Counted from the stretch's first letter, positions 41,294-49,790 are shown. The stretch is DNA of 64,000 nucleotides from Isoptericola croceus (GCF_029382255.1 NZ_JARLLG010000007.1:151680-215679); one strand, 5' to 3'. The notes: generated from the sequence alone by a model not told the origin. Made by a program: numbers and translations.

Positions 41294-42381
41294 GCCTGTC
41301 CGATCCGGAGGATCGCGTCGAGCGGGTAGGGCGTCGCCCGGCTCTCCCGCTGGAACCGGCGACTGAAGTCCCCGACCACTGCGGCGACCGGCGCGTCACG
41401 GACCAGGACGGCCGCGACCGCCGCCGGGACGCCCCCCGGAGACACCCCCTGGGCGCAGGATCGCACGAACGCCCGGCGTTCTTCCGGTCCGTACCCGTGC
41501 AGCGCGACGGCCAGCCAGTTCACCAGGTGGGTGGCGGTGTAGCAGCGGTCGTAGCTGAGGTGCTCGTCGAAGAAGTCGGCCTCGTCCGGTGCGAGCTCGA
41601 ACCCGGAGGAGATCGCGAGCCCGTAGTCGGCGAAGTACAGCCGACTGCCGTCGGTCAGGATGTTCTCGAAGTGGGTGTCGAAGTGCAGCAGCCCGCGGGC
41701 GTTCATGAACGAGATGCCGGCCTTCAGCTCGTCGTCCACCATGGCGCAGGCCCGCTCGGCGGCCTCGTCACCGGACCCGATCTGGACACCCAGCCAGTCG
41801 TGCAGGTTCTGCGGGATGTACTCCAGGAACAGCATGATGCTCGCCGAGGACTGCTGCAGGGCTTCGATCCGGTGGCGGATCCCGGGTCCGCCTCCCCAGT
41901 AGGCGACGGCGCGTTCCACGTCGGCCAGCTCCTCGGGGAGCGGCTGGCCAGCATCGGTGAGCACCCGCCAGTGGTACATCAGGGGGAACCCCTCGTAGTC
42001 GCCCGAGACGACCCAGCTCGTCGTCGTGGTGTGCACGGCCAGCTCTCGCCAGGCGCCGAACCCGGGGCCGCCGATGCTGCCGACGCCGTAGTGGCAGAAG
42101 GTCGGCAGCTCGAACAGGTTCGCTGTCGAGCCGACGTTCTCCGGGCGTCGCTCGAGATCGGTGAGGCGCACCTGCTTGACGAAGACCGAGGTTCCTTCGA
42201 CCTCCAGCAGGAGGGTCTTCCCGCCGATGCCGGAACCGATCGGTGTGGCGGCGTCCAGGAGCTCCTGCAGTCTGCGGTCGCTGCAGCGCGACAGCGATGC
42301 GGAGACGGCTTCGTGGGCGGCCAGACGGGGGCCGCGGGACGTGTCAGGGTTCGTCAACCCTGCCTCCAGTGGGGCTGGCAC
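41290..42381 (-). CDS. Protein-kinase-like fold phosphotransferase of unknown substrate
   Basis: A 363-residue protein with a distant kinase fold. Seen are SVFVKQVRLTD (ATP-binding Lys), LLHFDTHFENIL (catalytic HxDxxxxN) and LYFADYGLAISS (DFG-like DYG). The region between the lobes has many aromatic residues (FCHYGVGSIGGPGFGAW). Closer in feel to bacterial APH/kinase-like proteins than to Hanks Ser/Thr kinases. Substrate unknown. It lies 3 bases beyond the acetyltransferase gene on the same strand, so probably co-transcribed. Confidence 0.75.
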   Translation of the reverse strand: MPAPLEAGLTNPDTSRGPRLAAHEAVSASLSRCSDRRLQELLDAATPIGSGIGGKTLLLEVEGTSVFVKQVRLTDLERRPENVGSTANLFELPTFCHYGVGSIGGPGFGAWRELAVHTTTTSWVVSGDYEGFPLMYHWRVLTDAGQPLPEELADVERAVAYWGGGPGIRHRIEALQQSSASIMLFLEYIPQNLHDWLGVQIGSGDEAAERACAMVDDELKAGISFMNARGLLHFDTHFENILTDGSRLYFADYGLAISSGFELAPDEADFFDEHLSYDRCYTATHLVNWLAVALHGYGPEERRAFVRSCAQGVSPGGVPAAVAAVLVRDAPVAAVVGDFSRRFQRESRATPYPLDAILRIGQA

Positions 42382-42384
42382 GGC

Positions 42385-43692
42385 CTAGAAGACCCAGCTG
42401 CACAGGGGCGCGACGGGCCAGCCGAACGCCGTGCTCGCCGCGGCCAGGGCACCGGGCGTGAGCTCGTCGACCCTTCCCGCCGCGGCGAGACCGGCCAGCG
42501 ACGTCCCGCCCAGGTAGGCGGCACCCAGCTCGCGCACGTCCAGGGCCAGGTCGGCGTCCGACGGCGGCACGTCGGAACGCTCGCACGTGGCCGCGCCGAA
42601 GGGCTCGGCCCGCAGGCGCCAGACGCCGGCGTTGTCGGTCAGGCGGGCGTCGGCCACGGCCAGGGTCGTGTCGATCCTGGCCGCGTACTGCCGGCCGGCC
42701 AGGGCGGTGGGGACGTCCACGAGCCGCACCCAGACGTTGTCGACCCGGCGCTGGCCGGCGGCGCGCGGGTTCTCGAGCAGGGACAGCAGCGGGTCGTCCG
42801 GGGCGAGGATGAACGGCTTCGTCTCGGTCATCAGGTCCAGGTCGAGCAGCACACCCCACAGGGCCCGGGACGCCGCGGCGTCGAGGGCGACGGCCTCGAG
42901 GACGTTGACGGTGCCGTCGGTGCCGGAGTGCGTCCAGTCGAGCTTGCGGCGCAGGAGCGCGTAGGCGCGGGGCTCACCGTCACGTTCGACGACGACGACG
43001 CGGCGGGACTCCTGGCCACCGCGGAACGCCGTCGGGTCGTGCCACCAGGCGGCCTGCAGCTCGGGGGACTCCCTCGTGGCCCAGCCGGGCCGGTTCACCC
43101 CCAGGCCGCCCGGGGACTCGCCCGCCGCGCGGTGCACCGTGTCGACCAGGGCACCGTGGCGGTCGCGGTCGATGTGCTCGATGCGGACGGTGTGCTCGGC
43201 GGCTCCGGGGACGTCCCGCAGCCGGGCGCCGCGCGGGATCGTCAGGCGGGCGTCGTCGGCGGCCTTGCCGTACCCGAACCGGCCGTAGATCGGGTACTCC
43301 GCGGCGAAGAGCGCGGACAGCGGCTCGCCGCGCTCGCGGCAGCGTGCCAGGTGCAGGTCGATCATCGCGGTGGCGAGGCCGCGACGACGGTGCTGGGGGT
43401 GCACGCCGACCCAGGTGAGCCCGGCGGTGGGCAGCGTGCCGCCGGGGACGGGGAAGTGGGCGAACGGGTACGAGGCGTGCATGGCGGCGAGCTCGGAGCC
43501 CGGGGCCTTCTCGCCGTCGGCCTCGACCCCTACGGCGCGCTCCCATGTCAGCGGAGAGGGGCCCTTCTCGGCCTCGTCGGGGTCGGACGGCGACGGGAAG
43601 GCCCACGAGTCCACGTGGGTGACGGCGCGCCGGTCCTCGGCGGTGAGCTGGCGGAAGCGGTACCCGGTGGGGGCAGGTGCGTCGATGGTCAC
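42385..43692 (-). CDS. Eis-like GNAT N-acetyltransferase
   Basis: A 435-residue protein with the Eis three-part layout. An N-terminal GNAT holds the acetyl-CoA loop VGVHPQHRRRGLATAMIDLHL and AAEYPIYGRFGYGKA. A second cryptic GNAT follows, then a C-terminal SCP2-like domain. The protein ends in Phe (SWVF); in Eis the C-terminal carboxylate is catalytic. Eis enzymes acetylate amines on aminoglycosides, lysines and other substrates; the natural substrate here is unknown. It leads the transcript that includes the kinase-like gene. Divergent from the alkyltransferase-like gene. Confidence 0.9.
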   Translation of the reverse strand: MTIDAPAPTGYRFRQLTAEDRRAVTHVDSWAFPSPSDPDEAEKGPSPLTWERAVGVEADGEKAPGSELAAMHASYPFAHFPVPGGTLPTAGLTWVGVHPQHRRRGLATAMIDLHLARCRERGEPLSALFAAEYPIYGRFGYGKAADDARLTIPRGARLRDVPGAAEHTVRIEHIDRDRHGALVDTVHRAAGESPGGLGVNRPGWATRESPELQAAWWHDPTAFRGGQESRRVVVVERDGEPRAYALLRRKLDWTHSGTDGTVNVLEAVALDAAASRALWGVLLDLDLMTETKPFILAPDDPLLSLLENPRAAGQRRVDNVWVRLVDVPTALAGRQYAARIDTTLAVADARLTDNAGVWRLRAEPFGAATCERSDVPPSDADLALDVRELGAAYLGGTSLAGLAAAGRVDELTPGALAAASTAFGWPVAPLCSWVF

Positions 43693-43757
43693 GGGCTCGA
43701 TCCTGCCGCCCGGCCGGGGTGGGCGCCAGCGAATTGGCGCGGCGGTAGGGTCACGGC

Positions 43758-44087
43758 GTGACCGACGAACCCGGGACGAGTGCTGCCGAGGAGTACCTGG
43801 ACGAGGTGCTCGCCGTCGTCGAACAGGTCCCGGCAGGGCGGGCGACGACCTACGGGCTGGTCGCCGAGGCCGTGGCCGAGGTGCTGGGCCGCGGCGGCCC
43901 TCGCCAGGTCGGTCAGGTCATGGCCCGCGCGGGTTCCGGTGTGGCCTGGTGGCGGGTGGTGAACGCGGCCGGCGCACCGCCCGCCCGGCACCTGGACCGG
44001 GCGCTGACGGAGCTGCGTGCCGAGGGCTGTCCACTGACCCGCGACGGCCGGCGCGTCGACCTGCGCCGGGCCGTCTGGCTGCCCTGA
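43758..44087 (+). CDS. Alkyltransferase-like protein (MGMT family without acceptor Cys)
   Basis: A 109-residue MGMT C-domain protein: AVVEQVPAGRATTYGLVAEAVAEVLG, then GGPRQVGQVMARAGSGVAWWRVVNAAG. The alkyl-acceptor motif PCHRV of real methyltransferases reads AWWRVV here, so Cys is absent. ATL proteins bind O6-alkylguanine and hand it to nucleotide excision repair rather than reversing damage. GTG start. Convergent with the LLM oxidoreductase gene, 4 bases apart. Confidence 0.9.
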   Translation: MTDEPGTSAAEEYLDEVLAVVEQVPAGRATTYGLVAEAVAEVLGRGGPRQVGQVMARAGSGVAWWRVVNAAGAPPARHLDRALTELRAEGCPLTRDGRRVDLRRAVWLP

Positions 44088-44091
44088 GGGG

Positions 44092-45132
44092 TCAGGAGAG
44101 CAGGGCCGCCGCCGACGCCGCGTCGCCCTGGACCAGCAGCGTCGTCAGGGCCGTGCCCTCCCACCGGGCGAGGTCGGCGCGCACCTTGGCCGCAGGACCC
44201 ACCAGCGCGATCTCCTCGACGAGCTCGGTCGGCACCGCTCGGGCCGCGTCCTCCTTGCGGCCCTCGAGGTAGAGCCGCTGCACCTCGTCGGTGACCTCCG
44301 CGTAGCCGAGCCGGTCGAGCGAGGCCTTGTGGAAGTTGGCCTCCTTGGCGCCCATGCCGCCGGCGTACAGGGCGATGTGCGGGCGGACGACGTCGGCCGC
44401 GGACTCGACGTCGTCGCGCACGACCACCGGGACGGTCGCCACGACCTCGAAGTCCTCCGGGCGGGAGCGTTCCTCTGCGCGGCGCGCGAACCCCTCGGCG
44501 AGGAGCTCGCGGTGCTCGGCGTCGGTGCGCGGCGCGTAGAACCCGGCCATCCAGCCGTCGGCGATCTCGGCGGCCAGCGCGACGTTCTTCGGGCCCTGGG
44601 CGGCCAGCACGATGGGGATCTCCTGGCGCACCGGGTGCACGGTCGGCTTCAGGGCCTTGCCGAGCCCGGTGGCGCCGGGTGCATCCTCGGGCAGCGGCAG
44701 CCGGTAGAACTCGCCGTCGTACGTCACCGGGCGCTCGCGGGCGACCACCTGGCGCACGATGTCGACGTACTCCCGGGTGCGGGCGAGCGGACGCCGGTAG
44801 GGCTGGCCGTACCAGCCCTCGACCACCTGTGGTCCGGAGGCGCCGAGGCCGAGCACGAACCGTCCGCCGGAGAGGTGGTCCAGGGTGATGGCCTGCATGG
44901 CGGTGGCGGTCGGTGTGCGAGCGGCCATCTGTGCGATGCCGGTGCCGAGGCGGAGCCTCTCGGTGTGCGAGCCCCACCAGGCGAGCGGGGTGAAGGCGTC
45001 GGACCCGTAGGCCTCGGCGGTCCAGACGGAGTCGAGTCCGGCGGCCTCGGCCTGCTGCAGGGCCTCCACGATGCCGGCCGGCGGCTTGCGGGACCAGTAG
45101 CCGGTCTGGATGCCGATGCGCAGGGTGGTCAT
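44092..45132 (-). CDS. LLM-class F420-dependent oxidoreductase
   Basis: A 346-residue luciferase-like barrel of the F420 type. LRIGIQTGYWSRKPPAGIVEALQQAEAAGLDSVWTAEAYGSDAFTPLAWWGSHTERLRLGTGI and LDHLSGGRFVLGLGASGPQVVEGWYG are typical of MSMEG-like F420 oxidoreductases. Cofactor F420 transfers hydride to an unknown substrate. ATG at 45132. In the 98-bp divergent gap to the MmcQ gene an inverted repeat GAGAC-gccga-GTCTC is visible as a possible operator. Confidence 0.9.
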   Translation of the reverse strand: MTTLRIGIQTGYWSRKPPAGIVEALQQAEAAGLDSVWTAEAYGSDAFTPLAWWGSHTERLRLGTGIAQMAARTPTATAMQAITLDHLSGGRFVLGLGASGPQVVEGWYGQPYRRPLARTREYVDIVRQVVARERPVTYDGEFYRLPLPEDAPGATGLGKALKPTVHPVRQEIPIVLAAQGPKNVALAAEIADGWMAGFYAPRTDAEHRELLAEGFARRAEERSRPEDFEVVATVPVVVRDDVESAADVVRPHIALYAGGMGAKEANFHKASLDRLGYAEVTDEVQRLYLEGRKEDAARAVPTELVEEIALVGPAAKVRADLARWEGTALTTLLVQGDAASAAALLS

Positions 45133-45230
45133 GGGTCTCCTCGTCGAGTACGTGTCTGAGACGCCGAGTCTCGGGTACTGCCCACCCTAGCCGACGTGCG
45201 ACCTGAGACGTTGCCTCGGATGCTGGAGGA

Positions 45231-45629
45231 GTGGCCACCTACGACGACGTCGCCCGCATCGCGCTCGCGCTCCCCGGCACCGAGGAGGGAGTCTCGCGCG
45301 GCTGGCGCACGTGGCGCGTCGCAGGTCGTCAGTTCGTGTGGGAACGTCCGTTCACGCAGGCCGACCTGCGCCGCTTCGAGGCCGAGCCGCCGACCGGACC
45401 GATCCTGGGGCTCGCCGTCGACGACCTCGGCGAGAAGGAGGCGGTGCTCGCCGCCCACCCGGCGTCGTTCTTCACGATCCCGCACTTCGACGGCTATCCC
45501 GCGGTGCTCGTCCGGCTCGACGACGTGGACGAGGCCGAGCTCGCCGAGGCGGTGGAGGACGCCTGGCTCGTCAAGGCTCCGCGTCGACTGGCCGCAGAGC
45601 ATCTCGCGAGGGGTGGACGTACCGAGTGA
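45231..45629 (+). CDS. MmcQ/YjbR-family protein
   Basis: A 132-residue protein: ATYDDVARIALALPGTEEGVSRGWRTWRVAGRQFVWERPF, then a strand-rich middle and DAWLVKAPRRLAAEHL at the end, the family's CyaY-like fold with its terminal helix. Members are annotated as possible DNA-binding proteins, but the function is not established. GTG start with GGAGGA directly upstream, closer than usual. Confidence 0.88.
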   Translation: MATYDDVARIALALPGTEEGVSRGWRTWRVAGRQFVWERPFTQADLRRFEAEPPTGPILGLAVDDLGEKEAVLAAHPASFFTIPHFDGYPAVLVRLDDVDEAELAEAVEDAWLVKAPRRLAAEHLARGGRTE

Positions 45630-45638
45630 GGCTCCGCG

Positions 45639-46376
45639 TCAGCGCGGCGAGAGGACGCAGAAGTCGTTGCCCTCCGGGTCGGCGAGGCACACCCACGGCA
45701 CGTCGCCCTGGCCGATGTCGACCGGGGTGGCGCCCAGGGCGCGCAACCGCTCCACCTCGAGCGCCTGGTCGTCACCCGGATACGGCAGCACGTCCAGGTG
45801 GGCGCGGCTCTTCGCGGTCTTCTCGTCGGGCGTGCGGACGAACTCCAGGTACGGCCCGACGCCCTGGGCCGAGCGCAGCCGCACATGGTCGCCGGTCGCC
45901 TCGTGCAGGGTCCAGCCCGTCGCCTCGCCCCAGAACCGGGCCAGCCCGCGCGGGTCCGCGCAGTCGACCACCACTGCGGCGATCGGACCGGTGTCCCGGT
46001 AGATCGACCGGGGCTCCAGCACGCAGAAGACGTTGCCCTCCGGGTCGGCCAGGACGTCCCACGGCACGTCGCCCTGGCCCACGTCGGCGGGCGTCGCGCC
46101 GAGGTCCTTCAGGCGCGCGACCAGCTCCGCCTGGTGGGCCGCCGACGTGCTGGCGAGGTCGAGGTGCGTCCGGTACCGCACGGTCTCGGGGTCGGGGACG
46201 GTGACGACGTCCACGCAGACGGCGGTCGGGTGCGGCCAGTCGAAGCCGAGGGGCTCGACGTTGGTCACGCCGGGGCCCTCGCTGGAGACGCCCCAGCCGA
46301 GCGCCTCCGCCCAGAACTCGCCGAGGGCCGAGTCGTCGCGCGCCTTGAAGTTCACCTGCACGAGTTGCAGCGCCAT
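45639..46376 (-). CDS. Tandem VOC (glyoxalase-like) domain protein
   Basis: A 245-residue protein made of two vicinal-oxygen-chelate domains that look like duplicates. Each opens with a strand for the ligand (VQVNFKARDDSALGEFWAEALGW; AAVVVDCADPRGLARFWGEATGW) and closes with a near-identical segment (VGQGDVPWDVLADPEGNVFCVLEPR; IGQGDVPWVCLADPEGNDFCVLSPR). One chain can therefore build a full VOC active site. Family members include lyases, dioxygenases and drug-binding proteins; the substrate is unknown. Confidence 0.9.
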   Translation of the reverse strand: MALQLVQVNFKARDDSALGEFWAEALGWGVSSEGPGVTNVEPLGFDWPHPTAVCVDVVTVPDPETVRYRTHLDLASTSAAHQAELVARLKDLGATPADVGQGDVPWDVLADPEGNVFCVLEPRSIYRDTGPIAAVVVDCADPRGLARFWGEATGWTLHEATGDHVRLRSAQGVGPYLEFVRTPDEKTAKSRAHLDVLPYPGDDQALEVERLRALGATPVDIGQGDVPWVCLADPEGNDFCVLSPR

Positions 46377-46439
46377 GCCGCCCGATCCTAGGCCCAGAGC
46401 CACCTGATCGAGGACCGTTGCCGACCCGTCGTCAGATGG

Positions 46440-47045
46440 TCAGATGACGTACTCGATGAGCTGGGAGGGGTCCTCGAAGGTCTGCCCGTTGGTCGGTCGT
46501 GGCCGCGGGGGCGTGCGCAGCCGTGCCGGGACCCCGACGGCGACGGCGGCCGACGGGACGTCCCTGGTCACGACGGCGTTGGCGCCGACCTTGGCGTCGT
46601 CGCCGATCCACAGCGGCCCGAGCACCTTGGCGCCCGAGCCGATCATCACGCGGTCGCCGAGCGTGGGGTGGCGCTTGCCCGGGCTCATCGAGCGTCCGCC
46701 CAGGGTGACGCCGTGGAACAGCAGGCAGTCGTCGCCGACCTCGGCGGTGGCCCCGATCACGACGCCCATCCCGTGGTCGATGAACAGGCGCCGACCGATG
46801 CGGGCACCGGGGTGGATCTCGACGCCGGTGAACAGCCGCGAGACGAGGGACACGACGCGAGCGAGCAGGCGCAGGGCGGGCTGCTGCCACAGGGCATGGG
46901 CGACACGGTAGTGCCACACGGCGTGCACGCCGGGATAGGTCAGGACGACCGCGGCCAGCGTCGTCGCTGCCGGGTCCTGGGCGCGCGCGACCTCCGCATC
47001 CTCACGGAGGAGACGGAGGAACGCGCGCGCCGAGGAGCCTGCCAT
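46440..47045 (-). CDS. cysE: Serine O-acetyltransferase (EpsC/CysE type)
   Basis: A 201-residue left-handed beta-helix acetyltransferase. An N-terminal helical part (RAQDPAATTLAAVVLTYPGVHAVWHYRVAHALW) is followed by hexapeptide repeats: IHPGARIGRRLFIDHGMGVVIGATAEVGDDCLLFHGVTLGG and KVGANAVVTRDVPSAAVAVGVPARL. It makes O-acetylserine from serine and acetyl-CoA, the substrate of CysK. Its ATG shares one base with the cysK stop (TGATG), so translation is coupled. The C-terminal tip ends in Ile (EYVI), as needed for binding CysK in the cysteine synthase complex. Confidence 0.95.
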   Translation of the reverse strand: MAGSSARAFLRLLREDAEVARAQDPAATTLAAVVLTYPGVHAVWHYRVAHALWQQPALRLLARVVSLVSRLFTGVEIHPGARIGRRLFIDHGMGVVIGATAEVGDDCLLFHGVTLGGRSMSPGKRHPTLGDRVMIGSGAKVLGPLWIGDDAKVGANAVVTRDVPSAAVAVGVPARLRTPPRPRPTNGQTFEDPSQLIEYVI

Positions 47046-47980
47046 CAGTCGAGCAGGTCGGAGAACAGGATGGTGGACAGGTAGCGCTCGCCGAAGCTGG
47101 GGATGATCACGACGATCGTCTTGCCGGCGTTCTCCGGACGCGCGGCGACCTGGGCGGCGGCGGCCAGGGCGGCGCCGGACGAGATGCCCACGAGCAGGCC
47201 CTCCTCCTTCGCGGCGCGCTTCGCCCACTCGACGGCGGTCTCGGCGTTGATGTCGATGACCTCGTCGTAGATCTCGGTGTCGAGGATCTCGGGGACGAAG
47301 TTCGCGCCGATGCCCTGGATCTTGTGCGGGCCGGGGGCGCCGCCGTTGAGGATCGGGGACTCCTCGGGCTCGACCGCGATGATCTGCACCTCGGGCTTGC
47401 GCTCCTTGAGCACCTGGCCGACGCCGGTGATGGTGCCGCCGGTGCCGATGCCGGCGACGACGATGTCGACCCCGCCGTCGGTGTCGGCCCAGATCTCCTC
47501 CGCGGTGGTCTCGCGGTGGATCTTCGGGTTGGCCTCGTTGGCGAACTGGCGGGCCAGGACCGCGCCCGGGCGCTCGGCGGCGATCTTCTCGGCCGCGGCC
47601 ACCGCGCCCTTCATGCCCTCCGAACCCGGCGTGAGCACGAGCTCGGCGCCGTAGGCGCGCAGCAGGGCGCGGCGCTCCTTCGACATCGTCTCCGGCATCG
47701 CGAGCACGACGTCGTAGCCGCGCGCCGCGCCGACGAAGGCCAGCGCGATGCCCGTGTTGCCCGAGGTGCCCTCGACGATGGTGCCACCGGGCTTGAGGTC
47801 ACCGGAGGCCTCAGCGGCGTCGATGATCGAGACGCCGATGCGGTCCTTGACCGAGCTGGCGGGGTTGTAGAACTCGAGCTTGGCGGCGACGATGGCCGAC
47901 GAGCCCTCGGTGAGGCGGTTGATCCGGACCAGCGGGGTGCGGCCGATGAGCTTCGTCGCGTCGTCGTAGATGGTGGCCAT
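47045..47980 (-). CDS. cysK: Cysteine synthase A (O-acetylserine sulfhydrylase)
   Basis: A 311-residue fold-type II PLP enzyme. The PLP Lys is in [17 protein letters not shown], the substrate loop is [20 protein letters not shown], and the phosphate loop is [17 protein letters not shown]. It replaces the acetyl group of O-acetylserine with sulfide to make cysteine. ATG at 47980 is preceded by GAAGGAAG. Cotranscribed with cysE. The 360-base leader holds a promoter and a Cys-rich short ORF. Confidence 0.96.
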   Translation of the reverse strand: MATIYDDATKLIGRTPLVRINRLTEGSSAIVAAKLEFYNPASSVKDRIGVSIIDAAEASGDLKPGGTIVEGTSGNTGIALAFVGAARGYDVVLAMPETMSKERRALLRAYGAELVLTPGSEGMKGAVAAAEKIAAERPGAVLARQFANEANPKIHRETTAEEIWADTDGGVDIVVAGIGTGGTITGVGQVLKERKPEVQIIAVEPEESPILNGGAPGPHKIQGIGANFVPEILDTEIYDEVIDINAETAVEWAKRAAKEEGLLVGISSGAALAAAAQVAARPENAGKTIVVIIPSFGERYLSTILFSDLLD

Positions 47981-48158
47981 GAGTGGTTCTTCCTTCGTGG
48001 GTAGCGGTGAGACAGGGCGGTTGGAGCGTGGAGTGCCACCGATCGTGGCGAGTGCTTGTGCCTGGCCGGGTTGGTTGGCCCCATGGTGGGCGCTGGTCTG
48101 CGAGCGTCGCACGGTCGCCGCGGCCCATCGGGTCGGGGCCAGGCGTGACGTGGACGCT

Positions 48159-48269
48159 CTACCGACAGCGGCAGGCCGTCATGGGTGCGGCGCACACCGG
48201 CGGGCACATCGACATGCACCGGCGGGTTTCAGCCGCGAGGGCGACGCGGTGGGGGAGCGCGGTGGGCAT
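48159..48269 (-). CDS. Cysteine-rich leader peptide upstream of cysK-cysE (putative attenuator uORF)
   Basis: A 36-codon ORF from ATG 48269 to TAG 48161-48159. AGGGAGGA lies exactly 7 bases before the ATG, the best ribosome site in the region. The first 17 residues have no Cys; the last 19 carry five ([14 protein letters not shown], then ACRCR at the end). It lies between a good promoter and cysK, 178 bases before the cysK start. Cys-rich uORFs upstream of sulfur genes act as cysteine-responsive attenuators in mycobacteria. By analogy, ribosome stalling at Cys codons when Cys-tRNA is scarce would relieve attenuation. An overlapping 15-codon ORF starts 6 bases upstream with poor spacing. Confidence 0.65.
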   Translation of the reverse strand: MPTALPHRVALAAETRRCMSMCPPVCAAPMTACRCR

Positions 48270-48346
48270 CGTGCATTCCTCCCTGGTCCGGCGGCTCGGG
48301 CCGCGTGCGTCGGCACTCGTGCAGGGCGAAGTGCCCTGCGGCGCCG

Positions 48347-48375
48347 AGCCTATCGACCGGCCGACAGATCGACAA
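48347..48375 (-). promoter_or_regulatory. Candidate sigma-A-type promoter of the cysK-cysE operon
   Basis: On the minus strand, TTGTCG (48375-48370), a 17-base spacer and TAGGCT (48352-48347) fit the vegetative consensus. Transcription would begin near 48340, about 70 bases before the leader ORF. The 522-base stretch from cysK to the AA10 gene (47981-48502) otherwise holds only the leader ORF, this promoter and the AA10 terminator. Confidence 0.55.
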
Positions 48376-48454
48376 GGCCGGTCTCACTGATCGAGAGCAT
48401 CGATGAGTCGCGGACCATGGACGACAGACCGCGGTGCACGGCACGAACAAACGA

Positions 48455-48489
48455 CGGTGGCCCCGACCCTGACAGGGTCGAGGCCACCG
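48455..48489 (-). terminator. Terminator downstream of the AA10 gene
   Basis: CGGTGGCC-c-CGACCCT and AGGGTCG-a-GGCCACCG form a 15-bp stem with one mismatch and a 3-base loop, 14 bases past the AA10 stop on the minus strand. Confidence 0.8.
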
Positions 48490-48502
48490 TGCTGGGGGTC
48501 GG

Positions 48503-49540
48503 TCAGGCCGCCGAGCACTCCACGGAGACGGTGCCCGGGTCGCCGTCGCCGAGGAACCCGAACGACGTCGACGCGCCGGAGGCGAGGCTGCCGTTCCAGG
48601 TGGCGTTCGAGACCGTGTTGCCGGTCGCCGACCCGTTCCACGCCTGACTGATGGTCGCTCCGTGGACGACGACGTCCCAGCCGTCGATCGCTGCGTCACC
48701 GGCGGTCACGGTCACGTCGGCCTGGTAGCCGCCGGACCACGCGTTGGTGACGGCGACCTCGGCGGTGCAGTCGCCGGTGCTGCCGTCACCGGGGTCTCCA
48801 CCGTCACCGGGGTCCCCGCCGTCACCGGGGTCCCCGCCGTCGGCGGGACCGTCGCCGACGATGTCCTCGCCGCCGATGTTGATGTCGGAGCACAGGTAGT
48901 ACGGCTGGTCGGCATGGCTCGCCTGCCAGACGGTGTAGAGCACGGCGCGGCCGTCGTAGCCGGTCAGGTCCACCTCGGCCTGGTACGGCGAGACGGTCGG
49001 GTAGGAGTCCGTCACCTGCAGCAGGTCGAGGTCGTCCCAGCCGAGCCGCTCGGTCGTGGGGTCGAAGCTGGGCTTCGAGACGTAGATCCGCAGGTAGTCG
49101 GCCCCGTGGTTGGCGCCGTCGGTGAGGGTGAGCGTGAACTGGTGGTCCACCCCGGTGGCGTACCACCCGCCGGGCGTGTCCAGGAAGTCGTACCGGCCGC
49201 CCTCGGTCTGCCCGCCGGAGCAGAGCTGACCGTCGGGGATGAGCTCCTCGTGCCGGTGGTTGATGCCCTCGTGGTACAGGCCGTTCCAGTTCCACATGGC
49301 GGCCGGCTCGGCTCGCCAGGCTCCCCAGCACATCGGGTCGGCCTCGGCCATCGCCGGATTGAGGTGGTCGGTGCCCCACCGCTCGAAACAGCCGTAGTTG
49401 CGGGTGGGCGGGTCGGTGACCGAGCCGTGGGCGGCGGCCGAGCTCGCGCCCACCGTGGCGACGGCGACGAACGCGAAGGGGGCTACGAGGGCGGCGGCGG
49501 CAACCGCCGCGGCCTGGCGCCATCGGGTCGTGCGGGACAT
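48503..49540 (-). CDS. Secreted AA10 lytic polysaccharide monooxygenase with CBM2
   Basis: A 345-residue exported copper enzyme. Signal peptide 1-37 ending SSAAA. Mature His38 (HGSVTDPPTRNYGCFERWG) forms the histidine brace with the His in WQASHADQPYYLCSDI. A linker with repeated GDPGDG units leads to a CBM2 (about 245-343) with terminal Cys residues. AA10 enzymes oxidatively cleave cellulose or chitin; GFxxPxSR-type chitin markers are absent and the CBM2 suggests cellulose. This would supply new chain ends to the GH6 and GH48 enzymes. ATG 49540 has AGGAGG 7 bases upstream. Degenerate copies of the cellulase operators lie upstream. Confidence 0.95.
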   Translation of the reverse strand: MSRTTRWRQAAAVAAAALVAPFAFVAVATVGASSAAAHGSVTDPPTRNYGCFERWGTDHLNPAMAEADPMCWGAWRAEPAAMWNWNGLYHEGINHRHEELIPDGQLCSGGQTEGGRYDFLDTPGGWYATGVDHQFTLTLTDGANHGADYLRIYVSKPSFDPTTERLGWDDLDLLQVTDSYPTVSPYQAEVDLTGYDGRAVLYTVWQASHADQPYYLCSDINIGGEDIVGDGPADGGDPGDGGDPGDGGDPGDGSTGDCTAEVAVTNAWSGGYQADVTVTAGDAAIDGWDVVVHGATISQAWNGSATGNTVSNATWNGSLASGASTSFGFLGDGDPGTVSVECSAA

Positions 49541-49605
49541 CGATGTCCTCCTGGTGCTCGTACGGCGGCCGCCGCGAAGCGGCCCGAACACGAGCCATCA
49601 GGCCA

Positions 49606-49643
49606 TGGGAGCGCGGCCGAGGCCACTGTCCGAACCGTTTTGG
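49606..49643 (-). promoter_or_regulatory. Degenerate paired operators upstream of the AA10 gene
   Basis: On the minus strand, CCAAAACGGTTCGG (49643-49630) resembles CCTAAACGTTTCG with one extra base. After 15 bases comes GCGCTCCCA (49614-49606), one half of a CebR-type palindrome. Order and orientation match the GH6, GH48 and GH74 promoters, but conservation is weaker. Confidence 0.4.
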
Positions 49644-49719
49644 TCGGCGGCTTGTGCGCACGGCTCCGCCCGGTGCGAGGGGCGGGGAGAGCAGGTGGAG
49701 GCCCCTTGAAGGGGGAGGG

Positions 49720-49790
49720 AGCGGGCGACGGGAATCGAACCCGCGTAGCCAGTTTGGAAGACTGGGGCTCTACCATTGAGCTACGCCCGC
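49720..49790 (-). tRNA. tRNA-Gly (anticodon TCC)
   Basis: A complete 71-base cloverleaf on the minus strand. Acceptor GCGGGCG/CGCCCGC, D-arm AGCTCAATGGTAGAGC, anticodon stem CCAGT/ACTGG with loop CTTCCAA (TCC), T-arm CGGGTTCGATTCCCG. CCA is not encoded. Confidence 0.96.

Noticed and set aside
40645-43761. A 1038-codon open frame on the plus strand
   Set aside because: It runs through part of nei in another frame and antisense to the kinase-like and Eis-like genes. The composition is Arg/Gly-rich with no domain.
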